Assembly: GCF_006715045.1 (NCBI RefSeq)
Contig: NZ_VFML01000001.1
Location: 2,324,501-2,388,500 of the forward strand
Origin: Amycolatopsis cihanbeyliensis
GTDB taxonomy: Bacteria; Actinomycetota; Actinomycetes; Mycobacteriales; Pseudonocardiaceae
Length of the DNA stretch: 64,000 bases
Direction: 5' to 3'
The position numbers were made by a program, and so were the translations under genes. Positions 7,571-16,003 of the stretch are shown here, in pieces. The notes under the pieces are model-generated. The model was not told the origin of the DNA, did no database searches, and saw only the letters and a list, made by a program, of their open reading frames with translations. Each line of letters starts with the position of its first letter. Position 1 is the first letter of the stretch.

Positions 7571-7736
7571 AGCCAACTCGGTTACCTGAGCAGCAAACAC
7601 GGTTACCTGAGCGGCCAACACGCCGCGTCCAGCGTGTTGGCCCTCCACGTAGGCGAGTTTGCCGCCTGCGTTGGCGAGTTTGCCGCCTGCGTTGGCGAGT
7701 TTGCCGCCTGCGTTGGCGAGTTTGCTGTTCCCGTAC
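7571..7736. repeat. array A: inverted 21-nt repeat array with central hairpin
   Basis: Two units in plus orientation begin at 7571 and 7592 (AGCCAACTCG..., AGCAAACACG...). A central palindrome follows at 7613-7642. Four units in the opposite orientation cover 7643-7726, three of them near-identical, and a partial tail ends at 7736. The unit consensus is GGCAAACWCG followed by NNTACGTGRRC, exactly 21 nt. The array fills the uricase-permease gap. It has the same design as arrays at 11778, 28270, 53720 and 54657. It is not a CRISPR, because no unique spacers exist. Confidence 0.92.
7613..7642 (+). terminator. perfect 11-bp hairpin at the core of array A
   Basis: GGCCAACACGC (7613-7623) pairs fully with GCGTGTTGGCC (7632-7642) around an 8-nt loop. 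It lies 55 nt after the uricase stop. No U-tract follows, so it is not a classical intrinsic terminator, but it could end or stabilise the uraD-uraH-uricase transcript. It is also the mirror point where repeat-unit orientation flips. Confidence 0.4.
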
Positions 7737-7755
7737 CGAAACTGGGGAGGCTGCC

Positions 7756-9078
7756 ATGGCCACCACCGCGGAACCGGCCATACATCCGGTCGACGCGAAG
7801 CCGCCCGCCGGGCAGTTACTGCTCGGCGGGGTACAGCATGTCGCGGCGATGTACGCGGGGGTGGTCGCTCCCCCCTTGATCATCGGCGCGGCGGTGGGGC
7901 TGGACGCGGGTCAGCTCAGCCTGCTGATCAGCGCGAGCCTGTTCACCGCGGGCCTGGCCACGCTGCTGCAGACGCTGGGGGTGTGGCGGTTCGGCGCGCG
8001 GTTGCCGCTGGTGAACGGCGTGACTTTCGCGACGGTGGCGCCGGTGCTGGCGATCGTGGAGCAGCACGGGACCGGCGGATCGCTCGGCGTGGTCTACGGT
8101 GCCACGCTGGTCGGCGGCGCGCTGGTGGTACTGGCCGCGCCGTTCTTCTCCCGGCTCACCCGGTTCTTCCCGCCGCTGGTCACCGGCACGGTGATCACCT
8201 TGATCGGGGTGTCGCTGCTGCCGGTCGCGGTCGGCTGGATCGCCGACCAGCGGGACACGGTGCGGCCCACCGGGCTGCTGCTGGCCGGGTTCACCCTGCT
8301 CGCGGTGCTGGCGCTCAACCGCTTCCTCGCCGGGTTCCTCAGCCGGATCGCGCTGCTGCTCGGACTGGTGGCCGGCACCCTGCTGGCCTGGCCACTCGGC
8401 GAGGTCGACCCGGGCGCGCTGGCCGAGGCCCCCGCCTTCGGCATCGCGAGCCCGTTCCACTTCGGCGCCCCGGAGTTCGAGATCGCGGCGATCGTCTCGA
8501 TGGCCATCGTGATGCTGGTGGTGATGGCCGAGAGCACCGCCGACATGCTGGCGCTCGGCGAGATCGTGCGGCGGCCGACCGGGGAGAAGACCCTCGCCGA
8601 CGGCCTGCGCGCCGACGGGTTCGCCACCGCGGCCGCCACCGTGTTCGGCGGCTTCGCCTGCACGGCCTTCGCGCAGAACGTCGGGCTGGTGGCGCTGACC
8701 AGGATGTACAGCCGGTACGTGGTGGCGACCAGCGGGGCGGTACTGGTGCTGCTGGGCATGTTCCCGGTGACCGGCGGGATCGTCGCGCTGGTGCCGCATC
8801 CGGTACTCGGCGGCGCCGGGCTGGTGCTGTTCGGGAGTGTGGCGGTGAGCGGGCTGCGAACCCTCGCCAAGGCGTCCTTCGATCGGCCGGCGAACATCAC
8901 GATCGTCGCCGCCTCGCTGGGCATCGGCCTGATCCCGATAGCGGCGCCGGAGTTCTATGCGGACTTCCCCTCCGCGGTGCGGACCGTGCTGGACTCCGGG
9001 ATCAGCGCGGGATGCGTCGCCGCGGTCGTGCTCAACCTGCTGTTCGGCGAGCGCGCTACCGCGGAACGAACTCCCTGA
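7756..9078 (+). CDS. NCS2-family xanthine/urate permease
   Basis: Membrane nucleobase:cation symporter of the NCS2 family (440 aa, multiple hydrophobic segments). The family signature FAQNVGLVALTRMYSR, the N-terminal GVQHVAAMYAG and the transport-site segment ESTADMLALGEI are all seen, typical of urate/xanthine transporters such as PucJ/PucK. ATG 7756 follows GGGGAGG by 5 nt. It is adjacent to uricase, so urate or xanthine uptake is likely. Its last 23 nt overlap the 3' end of the convergent hydrolase gene. Confidence 0.9.
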   Translation: MATTAEPAIHPVDAKPPAGQLLLGGVQHVAAMYAGVVAPPLIIGAAVGLDAGQLSLLISASLFTAGLATLLQTLGVWRFGARLPLVNGVTFATVAPVLAIVEQHGTGGSLGVVYGATLVGGALVVLAAPFFSRLTRFFPPLVTGTVITLIGVSLLPVAVGWIADQRDTVRPTGLLLAGFTLLAVLALNRFLAGFLSRIALLLGLVAGTLLAWPLGEVDPGALAEAPAFGIASPFHFGAPEFEIAAIVSMAIVMLVVMAESTADMLALGEIVRRPTGEKTLADGLRADGFATAAATVFGGFACTAFAQNVGLVALTRMYSRYVVATSGAVLVLLGMFPVTGGIVALVPHPVLGGAGLVLFGSVAVSGLRTLAKASFDRPANITIVAASLGIGLIPIAAPEFYADFPSAVRTVLDSGISAGCVAAVVLNLLFGERATAERTP

Positions 9079-9892
9079 GCAACTCGGTGAGCAGCTCCGG
9101 CTGGTCCTCCGGGACGAGGGTGTAGCTGCCGTCGACCTCCACGATCGACGCGTTCGGGAACAGGGTGTCCAGCCGGTGCCCGTGCTCCAGCGGCATCAGC
9201 TTGTCCTCGGTGGCCCACACGATCAGCACCGGGCGGTCGAAGGAACGCATCCGCCACGCCCAGTCCAGCAGTGTTTCCCTCGGCGGCACCGACAGCGCGT
9301 ACTTGGCGAGGTCCCTGCGGATCTCCGCGTTGGTGGCCGCGGGACGGAACCAGCCGCGGATCACCTCGTCCGGCACCGGCCGTTTGGACATCCAACCCCA
9401 CGCACCGGGCGCTCGCCGCAGCGGCGGAAGGTGCAGCAACGCCTTCATCAGCAGGGCCGTACCGCCCGGCACCCTGAGCACCAGGTCGAGCACGCGGCCG
9501 GGCAGCCCCGGCGGGTAGTTGTCGAAGGCCTCGCAGGCGGTGAGCACCACCCGGGCGATCCGCTCGGTGCGCCCCTCGGCGAGCAGGATCTGCGCGCCGC
9601 CCCAGTCGTTCAGCACCAGGGTCACCTCGTGCAGATCCAGCCGCTCCAGGAACTCCTCGACCAGCAGCGCCATCCCGCGCAGGGACAGGTCGGCCTCCGG
9701 TTTCATCGGCGTACGGTGCGCCCCGAGCGGCAGGGTCGGCGTGACGCACCGGTAGTCCGCGCGCAGGCCGGACACCACGTTGCGCCAGACCGAGCCGTTG
9801 ATCGTGACGCCGTGCAGCAGAAGCAGCACCGGACCGTCACCACCGGTGTCCTGATACTCGATCGGACCCGCGGACAGCTCGACCTCGGCCAT
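9056..9892 (-). CDS. alpha/beta-fold hydrolase lacking the usual catalytic histidine
   Basis: A 278-aa alpha/beta hydrolase close to haloalkane dehalogenases and epoxide hydrolases. The oxyanion region is LLLHGVTINGSVW, and the nucleophile elbow LNDWGGAQ gives Asp96. An acidic residue lies in WATEDKLMP. Where the family has a GHF...EDQPE histidine, this protein reads DGSYTLVPEDQPE, with Thr258 at the expected His position. It may be a non-hydrolytic or unusual member. Start ATG 9892 is preferred over GTG-type extensions into the neighbouring gene. Role in purine breakdown is unknown. Confidence 0.8.
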   Translation of the reverse strand: MAEVELSAGPIEYQDTGGDGPVLLLLHGVTINGSVWRNVVSGLRADYRCVTPTLPLGAHRTPMKPEADLSLRGMALLVEEFLERLDLHEVTLVLNDWGGAQILLAEGRTERIARVVLTACEAFDNYPPGLPGRVLDLVLRVPGGTALLMKALLHLPPLRRAPGAWGWMSKRPVPDEVIRGWFRPAATNAEIRRDLAKYALSVPPRETLLDWAWRMRSFDRPVLIVWATEDKLMPLEHGHRLDTLFPNASIVEVDGSYTLVPEDQPELLTELLREFVPR

Positions 9893-9902
9893 GCCGGCCA
9901 GG

Positions 9903-10295
9903 CTACCGCCCGCCGCTTTCCTTCGCCGCCAGGTAAGCACGCCAGTCGCCGTACTCGGTGATGTCCACCAGCTCCGGGCTGTCCACATACGACGCGCGCA
10001 GCACCGTCGCCAGGCAGGCCGCGCCGTCGGTGAGCTCGATCACCCCGAGTTCCAGCTCGGCGGGCTCGGCGGGCATGAGGTGATCCCGCAGCACGGTCAG
10101 CGGGAGGTCGTACACCTCGCCGAGCACGCTGCCACCGCCCGGGCCGACCTCGTACATCGCCGGGAAACGGTCGCCGACCGAGAAGTAGCGATACTTCGGC
10201 GCGCTGCTGGCCGTGCACAGCAGCGGCGTGTCCCGCAACTGGTGGTGCAGCGGGCCGCCGCGCATCCCGCCGCCGTTGAGGAACATCAGTGCCAT
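9903..10295 (-). CDS. stand-alone allophanate hydrolase C-terminal-like / gamma-glutamylcyclotransferase-like protein
   Basis: A 130-aa protein beginning ALMFLNGGGMRGGPLHHQL, then APKYRYFSVGDRFPAMY, GEVYDLP and ending EYGDWRAYLAA. This matches the small domain found at the C-terminus of allophanate hydrolases and in gamma-glutamylcyclotransferase-like proteins. No amidase domain is present. It lies between the alpha/beta hydrolase (10 nt downstream) and the AzgA permease, same strand. In a purine cluster that releases urea, a role near ureido or allophanate metabolism is plausible but unproven. Confidence 0.75.
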   Translation of the reverse strand: MALMFLNGGGMRGGPLHHQLRDTPLLCTASSAPKYRYFSVGDRFPAMYEVGPGGGSVLGEVYDLPLTVLRDHLMPAEPAELELGVIELTDGAACLATVLRASYVDSPELVDITEYGDWRAYLAAKESGGR

Positions 10296-10308
10296 CGACC
10301 GCCTCCGT

Positions 10309-11748
10309 TCAGCTCACTGCCGCCATGATCCCTTCCACCGCGAAGTATGCGAAGAACACCGCGGCCAGCGTGCCGAGCAGCCAGCCGACCTCGCCGATCC
10401 GCCGCTTGGCCACCTTGATCAGCACGTAGGACACCAGCCCGGCACCGATCCCGTTGGTGATGGAGTAGGTGAACGGGATCAGGGCGATGGTGAGGAACAC
10501 CGGGATCGCGAAGTCCACGTCCTGCCACGGCACCTTGGCGCACTGCGCCATCATCATGCCGCCGATCACCACCAGCGCGGGCGCGGCGGCCTGCGCGGGC
10601 ACCACGGCGGCGATCGGGGTGAGGAACAGGGTGGCGGTGAACAGCGCCCCGGTCACCACGCTGGCCAGCCCGGTCCGCGCGCCCTCGCCCACCCCTGCCG
10701 CCGACTCCAGGAACACGGTGTTCGGCGAGGCGCCGGTGAACCCGCCCGCCAGCGCGCCCACGCCGTCCACGCACAGGATCCGGCCCATGCCCTCGACCCG
10801 ACCGTCCCGGACCAGCCCGGCCTCCTGGGAGACGCTGGTAATCGTGCCCATCGCGTCGAAGAACCCGGACAGCACCAGGGTGAACAGGAACACCGTCGCG
10901 GTGACCGCGCCGGCCGAGGCGAAACCGCCGAACAGGTCCACGCTGCCGAGCAGGCCGAAGTCCGGTGTGGACACGAGGTGGTCCGGGACCGCGGGTTCCA
11001 CCAGCCCCCAGCCGTCCACGGCGAAGCTCTCGTTCACCACCACGGCCAGCACGGTGGCTACCGTGATGCTGATCAGGACCGCCCCGGGTATCCGCCTGCT
11101 GACCAGCACGATCATCAGCAGCAGCCCGGCACAGAACACGGCGATCGGCCAGCCGGCGAGATGGCCGTCGGTGCCCATCCGGACCGGGACCGTGGAAGCG
11201 GCCGCGTCCGGGGTCCTGGTGACGAATCCGGCGCTGACCAGCCCGACCAGCGCGATGTAGAGCCCGATGCCGACGGTGATCGCGGTCTTCAGCGGCATCG
11301 GGATGGCGTTGATGATCCGTTCCCGGACCCCGGAGACCGCCATCAGCACGATGCACACGCCCTCCAGCACGACCAAGCCGAATGCCTGCCCCCAGGTCAT
11401 CTCCGGCGCCAGTTGGAAGGCGACCAGGCCGTTCACGCCCAAGCCCGCGGCCAGCGCGAGCGGCGCGTTACCGACCAGTCCCATCAGGACGGTGGTCACC
11501 CCGGCGGCGAGCGCGGTGGCCGTGGTGACCTGCTCCGTGGTCAGCCGCGCTCCGGTGATGTCGGTGGACGCGCCGAGTACGAGCGGGTTGAGCAGCACGA
11601 TGTAGCACATCGCGACGAACGTGGTGATCCCGCCGCGTACCTCGCGACCGAGTGTGCTCCCCCTGGTAGTGATCTTGAAGAACCGGTCGACCGGCGGCAC
11701 CCTCGGCGGGTCCGGTGGATGCGGCCGGTCCGTCCGCAACTGGGTCAT
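10309..11748 (-). CDS. AzgA-type hypoxanthine/guanine permease (NCS2 superfamily)
   Basis: Membrane permease of 479 aa with about 12 to 14 hydrophobic segments. Signature blocks are GITTFVAMCYIVLLNPLVLG, GNAPLALAAGLGVN, LFDAMGT-like LSGFFDAMGTITSV and ALAGGFTGASPNTVFLESAAG, all AzgA/PbuG features, so it likely imports hypoxanthine, guanine or adenine. ATG 11748 has AGGAGG 7 nt upstream. Repeat array B separates it from guaD, with which it would supply guanine for deamination. A longer in-frame extension only reads through the array and was rejected. Confidence 0.9.
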   Translation of the reverse strand: MTQLRTDRPHPPDPPRVPPVDRFFKITTRGSTLGREVRGGITTFVAMCYIVLLNPLVLGASTDITGARLTTEQVTTATALAAGVTTVLMGLVGNAPLALAAGLGVNGLVAFQLAPEMTWGQAFGLVVLEGVCIVLMAVSGVRERIINAIPMPLKTAITVGIGLYIALVGLVSAGFVTRTPDAAASTVPVRMGTDGHLAGWPIAVFCAGLLLMIVLVSRRIPGAVLISITVATVLAVVVNESFAVDGWGLVEPAVPDHLVSTPDFGLLGSVDLFGGFASAGAVTATVFLFTLVLSGFFDAMGTITSVSQEAGLVRDGRVEGMGRILCVDGVGALAGGFTGASPNTVFLESAAGVGEGARTGLASVVTGALFTATLFLTPIAAVVPAQAAAPALVVIGGMMMAQCAKVPWQDVDFAIPVFLTIALIPFTYSITNGIGAGLVSYVLIKVAKRRIGEVGWLLGTLAAVFFAYFAVEGIMAAVS

Positions 11749-11777
11749 CCTCGACCTCCTCGGCCGCGTACGGATAC

Positions 11778-11933
11778 GGCAAACACACGCGCGCGAAGCG
11801 CAAACTCGCCTACGTGGATGGCAAACTCGACCGCGTGAACGGCAAACTCGGCTACGTGGATGGCAAACACGGCGCGGCCGGCGTGTTGGCCGCTCAGGTA
11901 GGCGAGTTTGCTGCTCGCGTAGGCGAGTTTGCT
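11778..11933. repeat. array B: inverted 21-nt repeat array
   Basis: Four plus-oriented units start at 11778, 11799, 11820 and 11841; the first is degenerate. The core follows: GGCAAACACG (11862-11871) can pair with CGTGTTGGCC (11882-11891), with one mismatch. Two units of opposite orientation occupy 11892-11912 and 11913-11933. The guaD stop codon begins 4 nt beyond. Architecture (four units, core, two units) mirrors array A. It lies between guaD and the AzgA permease, both leftward. Confidence 0.92.
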
Positions 11934-11936
11934 GGT

Positions 11937-12431
11937 TCAGTACGCCACGGTGTCCGGGTTGGCCTGCCAGGCTTCGAAGGGTTCGGTGGGGCGCGCGCTG
12001 GCGAGTTGCGCCACGGTGAGCGGCCAGGTTTCCCGTGGGGTGCTGAACAGGTCGTAGAACTCGCGGTCGTCGAAACCGGCCGCCGCGGCGTCGTGCCGGT
12101 CGGCGGCGTAGAGCACCCGGTCCACCCTGGCCCACAGGGCTGCGGAAAGGCACAGCGGGCAGGGTTCGCAGGAGGACACCAGCACGCAGCCGGTGAGCTG
12201 GAAGTCGCCGAGCGCGACGCAGGCCGCGCGGATAGCCACCACCTCGGCGTGCGCCGTGGGATCCAGTGCGGGCGTGACCTGGTTGGTCCCGGTGGCCAGC
12301 ACGGCCCCGTCCCGGACGACCAGTGCCCCGAACGGGCCGCCGCCCTCGGCCACGTTGGCGGTGGCGATCCGGACGGCCTCGGCCAGCCACTCCTGCTCAG
12401 CGGAACCTACTGTGGACACATTTCCACCCAT
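11937..12431 (-). CDS. guaD: guanine deaminase (CDA-family GuaD)
   Basis: Zinc deaminase converting guanine to xanthine (164 aa). The zinc-ligand motifs DPTAHAEV and SSCEPCPLC are present, with GGPFGALVV before them and AADRHDAAAAGFDD after. The C-terminal FEAWQ and the closing Tyr match the small B. subtilis-type guanine deaminase, in which the C-terminus folds over the active site. ATG 12431 follows GGAGAG. It is 25 nt after the xanthine dehydrogenase large subunit gene and delivers that enzyme's substrate. Confidence 0.92.
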   Translation of the reverse strand: MGGNVSTVGSAEQEWLAEAVRIATANVAEGGGPFGALVVRDGAVLATGTNQVTPALDPTAHAEVVAIRAACVALGDFQLTGCVLVSSCEPCPLCLSAALWARVDRVLYAADRHDAAAAGFDDREFYDLFSTPRETWPLTVAQLASARPTEPFEAWQANPDTVAY

Positions 12432-12456
12432 GACTCTCCGTTCGAGACGCGGCGAG

Positions 12457-14658
12457 CTAGTCGCCGATGATGTGCTCCGGCCGGACCGGCACGCGCTCCA
12501 GCGCCTTGCCGGTGGCGAACCGGATCGCCGCGACGATCGCGGGGGTGGAGGAGATCGTCGGTGGTTCACCGACCCCGCGCAGCCCGTATGGGGCGTGCGG
12601 GTCGGCCAGCTCGAGCACGTCGATGTCCATCGGTGGCATGTCGAGCACGGTCGGGATGAGGTAGTCGGTGAAGGACGGGTTGCGGATCCGGCCGCCGTCG
12701 GTCTGGATCTCCTCCATCACCGCGAGGCCGAGCCCCTGCGCGGAACCGCCCTGGATCTGGCCGAGCACGGCCTGCGGGTTCATCGCCTTGCCCACGTCCT
12801 GGGCGCAGTCCAGTGCGACCACCTTGATCAGGCCCAACTCGGTGTCCACGTCCACCACGGCCCGGTGCGCGGCGAAACCGTACTGCACGTGGGCGTTGCC
12901 CGCGCCGGTCTCCGGGTCGAGCGCCTCGGTGGGCCGGTGCCGCCACTCCACCGTCTCGTCCAGCACCTTGTCCCCGAGCTCGTCCGGGGACAGCGACCCG
13001 AGAGCCGCGCGCACGGCCTGGCAGGCGGCGCGCACCGCGCCCCCGGTGACATAGGTCTGCCGGGAAGCCGAGGTCGAGCCCGCGTTGCCGATCGAGGTGT
13101 CCATCGGCTGCACGGTCACCCGCCGCACGCCCAACTCGGTGCGCACGATCTGCTGCAGTACGGTCACCAGGCCCTGCCCGACCTCGCAGGCGGCGGTCTG
13201 CACGGTGGCGGCGGGTTCGCCGCCGAGCACCTCCAGCCGAACCCGCGCGGTCGAGTAGTCGTCGAATCCCTCGGAGAAGCAGATGTTCTTGATGCCCACC
13301 GCGTAGCCGACGCCGCGCACCACTCCCTCGCCGTGCGTGGTGTTGGACACCCCGCCCGGCATCCGGCGCAGGTCCAGCTCGGCGGGCGGTTCGGCGGGCA
13401 TGGGCTTGTCCCGCACCCGCCGCAACAGCTCGGCGACCGGGGCGGCCGAGTCGACCACCTGGCCGGTGGGCATCACCGTGCCCTGGCTCATCGCGTTGCG
13501 CAGCCGGACCTCAACCGGGTCCAGCCCGCAGGCAGCGGCCAGCCTGTCCATCTGCGACTCGTACGCGAAGGCAGCCTGCACCGCGCCGAACCCGCGCATC
13601 GCGCCGCACGGCGGGTTGTTCGTGTAGGCACCCCAGCTGTCCAGCACCACGTTCGGCGCCTCGTACGGGCCGACACCGAGGGTGGCGGCATTGGCCACCA
13701 CTGCCGGGGTGGACGAGGCATAGGCACCACCGTCCAGGAAGATCCGCGCCCGCACGTAGACCAGTCGGCCCCGCGCGTCCGCCCCGTGCTCGTAGTGCAG
13801 GGTCGCCGGGTGCCGGTGCACATGGCCGTAGAAGGACTCCGCGCGGTTGTAGACCATCTTCACCGGCTTGCCGGTGTGCAGCGCGAGCAGGCAGGCGTGC
13901 ACCTGGATGGAAAGGTCCTCCCTGCCGCCGAAGGCGCCGCCCACCCCACCGAGGGTGAGCCGCACCTTGTCCTCCGGCAGGCCGAGGGCGGCGACGACCT
14001 GCCGCTGGTCGACATGCAGCCACTGGGTGGCGACGTAGAGGTCCACCCCGCCGTCCTCGGCGGGGATCGCCAGCCCCGACTCGGGCCCGAGGAATGCCTG
14101 GTCCTGCATACCGATCCGGTATGTTCCACGAACCACCACCTCGGCACGCGCATCGGGATCCCCGCGCCGGATCGGCACGTGCCGCACCACGTTGCCCTCC
14201 GGGTGCAGCGCGGGCACGTTCCCGGTCACCGCCTGCTCGGCATCGGTCACCGGTTCCAGCTCGGTGTACTCGACCCGGATCCGGTTCATCGCCCTGCGCG
14301 CGGTCTCCGGATGGTCGGCGGCCACCAGTGCCACCGGCTCACCCTCGTAGCGCACCAGGTCCTCGGCCAGCACCGGCTGGTCCGGATGCTCGAGGCCGTA
14401 GCGGTTCACCCCCGGCACGTCGGCATGGGTGAGCACGGCATACACGCCCGGCGTGGCCAGCGCCTCGCCGAGGTCGATGCCCTCGATCCGGGCGTAGGGA
14501 TGCGGGCTGCGCAGGGTGGCGCCCCAGAGCATGTCCTCGTGCCACAGGTCGGAGGAGTAGGCGAACTCGCCGCGCACCTTGACCACACCGTCCGGCCGTT
14601 GCGCGTCGCTGCCGACTCCCTGCGCCGAACCGGTACGGGTGTCCGTGCTGCTCGTCAT
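12457..14658 (-). CDS. xanthine dehydrogenase, molybdopterin-binding subunit
   Basis: Large catalytic subunit of a molybdenum hydroxylase (733 aa), expected to oxidise hypoxanthine/xanthine to urate. It has the hammerhead-like N-terminal domain (SPHPYARIEGIDL, YEGEPVALVAADH). Molybdopterin motifs are GGVGGAFGGRED, the PPCGAMRGFG loop and the C-terminal GLRGVGEPP, whose Glu is the catalytic base in the family. Start ATG 14658 overlaps the upstream deaminase stop by ATGA. The subunit order FAD-FeS-deaminase-Mo is read leftward. No MoCo-insertion chaperone (XdhC) is visible in the window. Confidence 0.93.
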   Translation of the reverse strand: MTSSTDTRTGSAQGVGSDAQRPDGVVKVRGEFAYSSDLWHEDMLWGATLRSPHPYARIEGIDLGEALATPGVYAVLTHADVPGVNRYGLEHPDQPVLAEDLVRYEGEPVALVAADHPETARRAMNRIRVEYTELEPVTDAEQAVTGNVPALHPEGNVVRHVPIRRGDPDARAEVVVRGTYRIGMQDQAFLGPESGLAIPAEDGGVDLYVATQWLHVDQRQVVAALGLPEDKVRLTLGGVGGAFGGREDLSIQVHACLLALHTGKPVKMVYNRAESFYGHVHRHPATLHYEHGADARGRLVYVRARIFLDGGAYASSTPAVVANAATLGVGPYEAPNVVLDSWGAYTNNPPCGAMRGFGAVQAAFAYESQMDRLAAACGLDPVEVRLRNAMSQGTVMPTGQVVDSAAPVAELLRRVRDKPMPAEPPAELDLRRMPGGVSNTTHGEGVVRGVGYAVGIKNICFSEGFDDYSTARVRLEVLGGEPAATVQTAACEVGQGLVTVLQQIVRTELGVRRVTVQPMDTSIGNAGSTSASRQTYVTGGAVRAACQAVRAALGSLSPDELGDKVLDETVEWRHRPTEALDPETGAGNAHVQYGFAAHRAVVDVDTELGLIKVVALDCAQDVGKAMNPQAVLGQIQGGSAQGLGLAVMEEIQTDGGRIRNPSFTDYLIPTVLDMPPMDIDVLELADPHAPYGLRGVGEPPTISSTPAIVAAIRFATGKALERVPVRPEHIIGD

Positions 14659-16001
14659 GGCGCCTCCGTCAGCTTCGCGCTCGCGGCCCGCAGTTCCGCG
14701 GCAAGTGCGGGCTCGTCGGCGGTGCGCAGCTCGCCGCGGTCCACCACGGTCTCCCCGCCGACCAGGAGCAGCTCCACCGGCGGGGTGGCGCCGAGGACGA
14801 GCGCGGCGACCGGGTCCTCGATCCCGGCATGCGCGAGACCGTCCAGCCGCCACACGGTGAGGTCGGCGAGCTTGCCCGGCTCCAGCGAGCCGAGCTCGTG
14901 TTCCCTGCCGAGGCAGCGCGCGCCGCCCATGGTGCCGAGGTGCAGTGCCTCGCGGACGGCCAGTGCGCGCGGCCCACCCCGCTGGCGGGCCTGCAGCAGG
15001 GCCTGGTGCAGTTCCTCGCCGAGCCCGCCGGACTCGTTGGAGGCTGCGCCGTCGACCCCGAGGCCGACCGGGACGCCCGCGTCCAGCAGCTCCCGCACCG
15101 GCGCGATCCCGGTGCCGAGCCTGCCGTTGGATGTCGGGCAGTGCGCGGAGCCGGTGCCGGTGACGCCGAGCCTGCGCACCGCGCCGGAGTCCAGGTGCAC
15201 GGTGTGCGCGAGCCAGACGTCCGCGCCGAGCCAGCCGAGGTCCTCGGCGTACTCGGCGGGGGTTCGCCCGGTCTCGGCGACGCACTGGCGTTGCTCGTCC
15301 AGGGTCTCGGCGAGGTGAGTGTGCAACCGGACCCCCTTGCGGCGGGCCAGCTCCGCCGCGCCGAGCATCAGTTTCTCGGTCACCGTGAACGGCGAGCACG
15401 GCCCGGCTGCGATCCGGACCCGCGCGTCCGGGGTGGGGTCGTGGTAGGTGTCGATGGCGTGCTCGGTGCCGAGCAACGCGGTCTCGGTGTCCTCGACCAG
15501 CCGATCGGGCGGCAGGCCGCCAGCCGACTCGCCCCGGTCCATCGAGCCACGCACCAGGTGGGTGCGCAGGCCGATCCGGTGGGTGGCCGACACCAGGGCC
15601 GCGAGCTGGTCCCCGCCGTCACGGGGGAACACATAGTGGTGGTCGGCCACCGTGGTACAGCCGGTGCGGGCGAGCCTGGCCAGACCGGCGCCCGCCGCCG
15701 CGTGGGTGATCTCGGCGTCCAGCCCCGCCCACACCGGGTACAGCTCCCCCAGCCACTCGAACAGCGTGCCGTCCGCGGCCATCCCGCGGGTGGCCCACTG
15801 GTACAGGTGGTGATGGGTGTTCACCAGCCCCGGGGTGACCAGGCAACCGCGCGCGTCGATCCGGGTGTCGGCGGGCAGCTCGGCTCGTCCCTCGCCCACC
15901 GCGGCGATCCGGGAACCCTCGACAAGCACGTACCCCGAGCGATACTCGGTGCCCGCGGAGTCCACAGTGGAGATAGCGGCATTCTCGATCAACGTTCTCA
16001 T
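14655..16001 (-). CDS. 8-oxoguanine/guanine deaminase-type amidohydrolase
   Basis: Metal-dependent amidohydrolase of the TrzN/AtzB/8-oxoguanine deaminase group (448 aa). Motifs are TPGLVNTHHHLYQW (two metal His), the HTHLAET strand, HTVHLD, SAHCPTSNGRLG and LGVDGAASNESG carrying the metal-ligand Asp. Placed between two xanthine dehydrogenase subunits, it probably deaminates 8-oxoguanine to urate or guanine to xanthine; the sequence alone does not decide. Translationally coupled to the molybdopterin subunit (ATGA) and 2 nt after the FeS subunit gene. Confidence 0.85.
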   Translation of the reverse strand: MRTLIENAAISTVDSAGTEYRSGYVLVEGSRIAAVGEGRAELPADTRIDARGCLVTPGLVNTHHHLYQWATRGMAADGTLFEWLGELYPVWAGLDAEITHAAAGAGLARLARTGCTTVADHHYVFPRDGGDQLAALVSATHRIGLRTHLVRGSMDRGESAGGLPPDRLVEDTETALLGTEHAIDTYHDPTPDARVRIAAGPCSPFTVTEKLMLGAAELARRKGVRLHTHLAETLDEQRQCVAETGRTPAEYAEDLGWLGADVWLAHTVHLDSGAVRRLGVTGTGSAHCPTSNGRLGTGIAPVRELLDAGVPVGLGVDGAASNESGGLGEELHQALLQARQRGGPRALAVREALHLGTMGGARCLGREHELGSLEPGKLADLTVWRLDGLAHAGIEDPVAALVLGATPPVELLLVGGETVVDRGELRTADEPALAAELRAASAKLTEAP

Positions 16002-16003
16002 GC

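Noticed and set aside
7571..7736. CRISPR array
   Set aside because: Units are contiguous at a 21-nt step with no unique spacers, orientation flips in the middle, and no cas genes are present.
10309..12390. A 693-codon leftward frame joining the AzgA permease to upstream sequence
   Set aside because: The extra N-terminus is array B plus antisense of guaD; the permease has its own AGGAGG and ATG at 11748.
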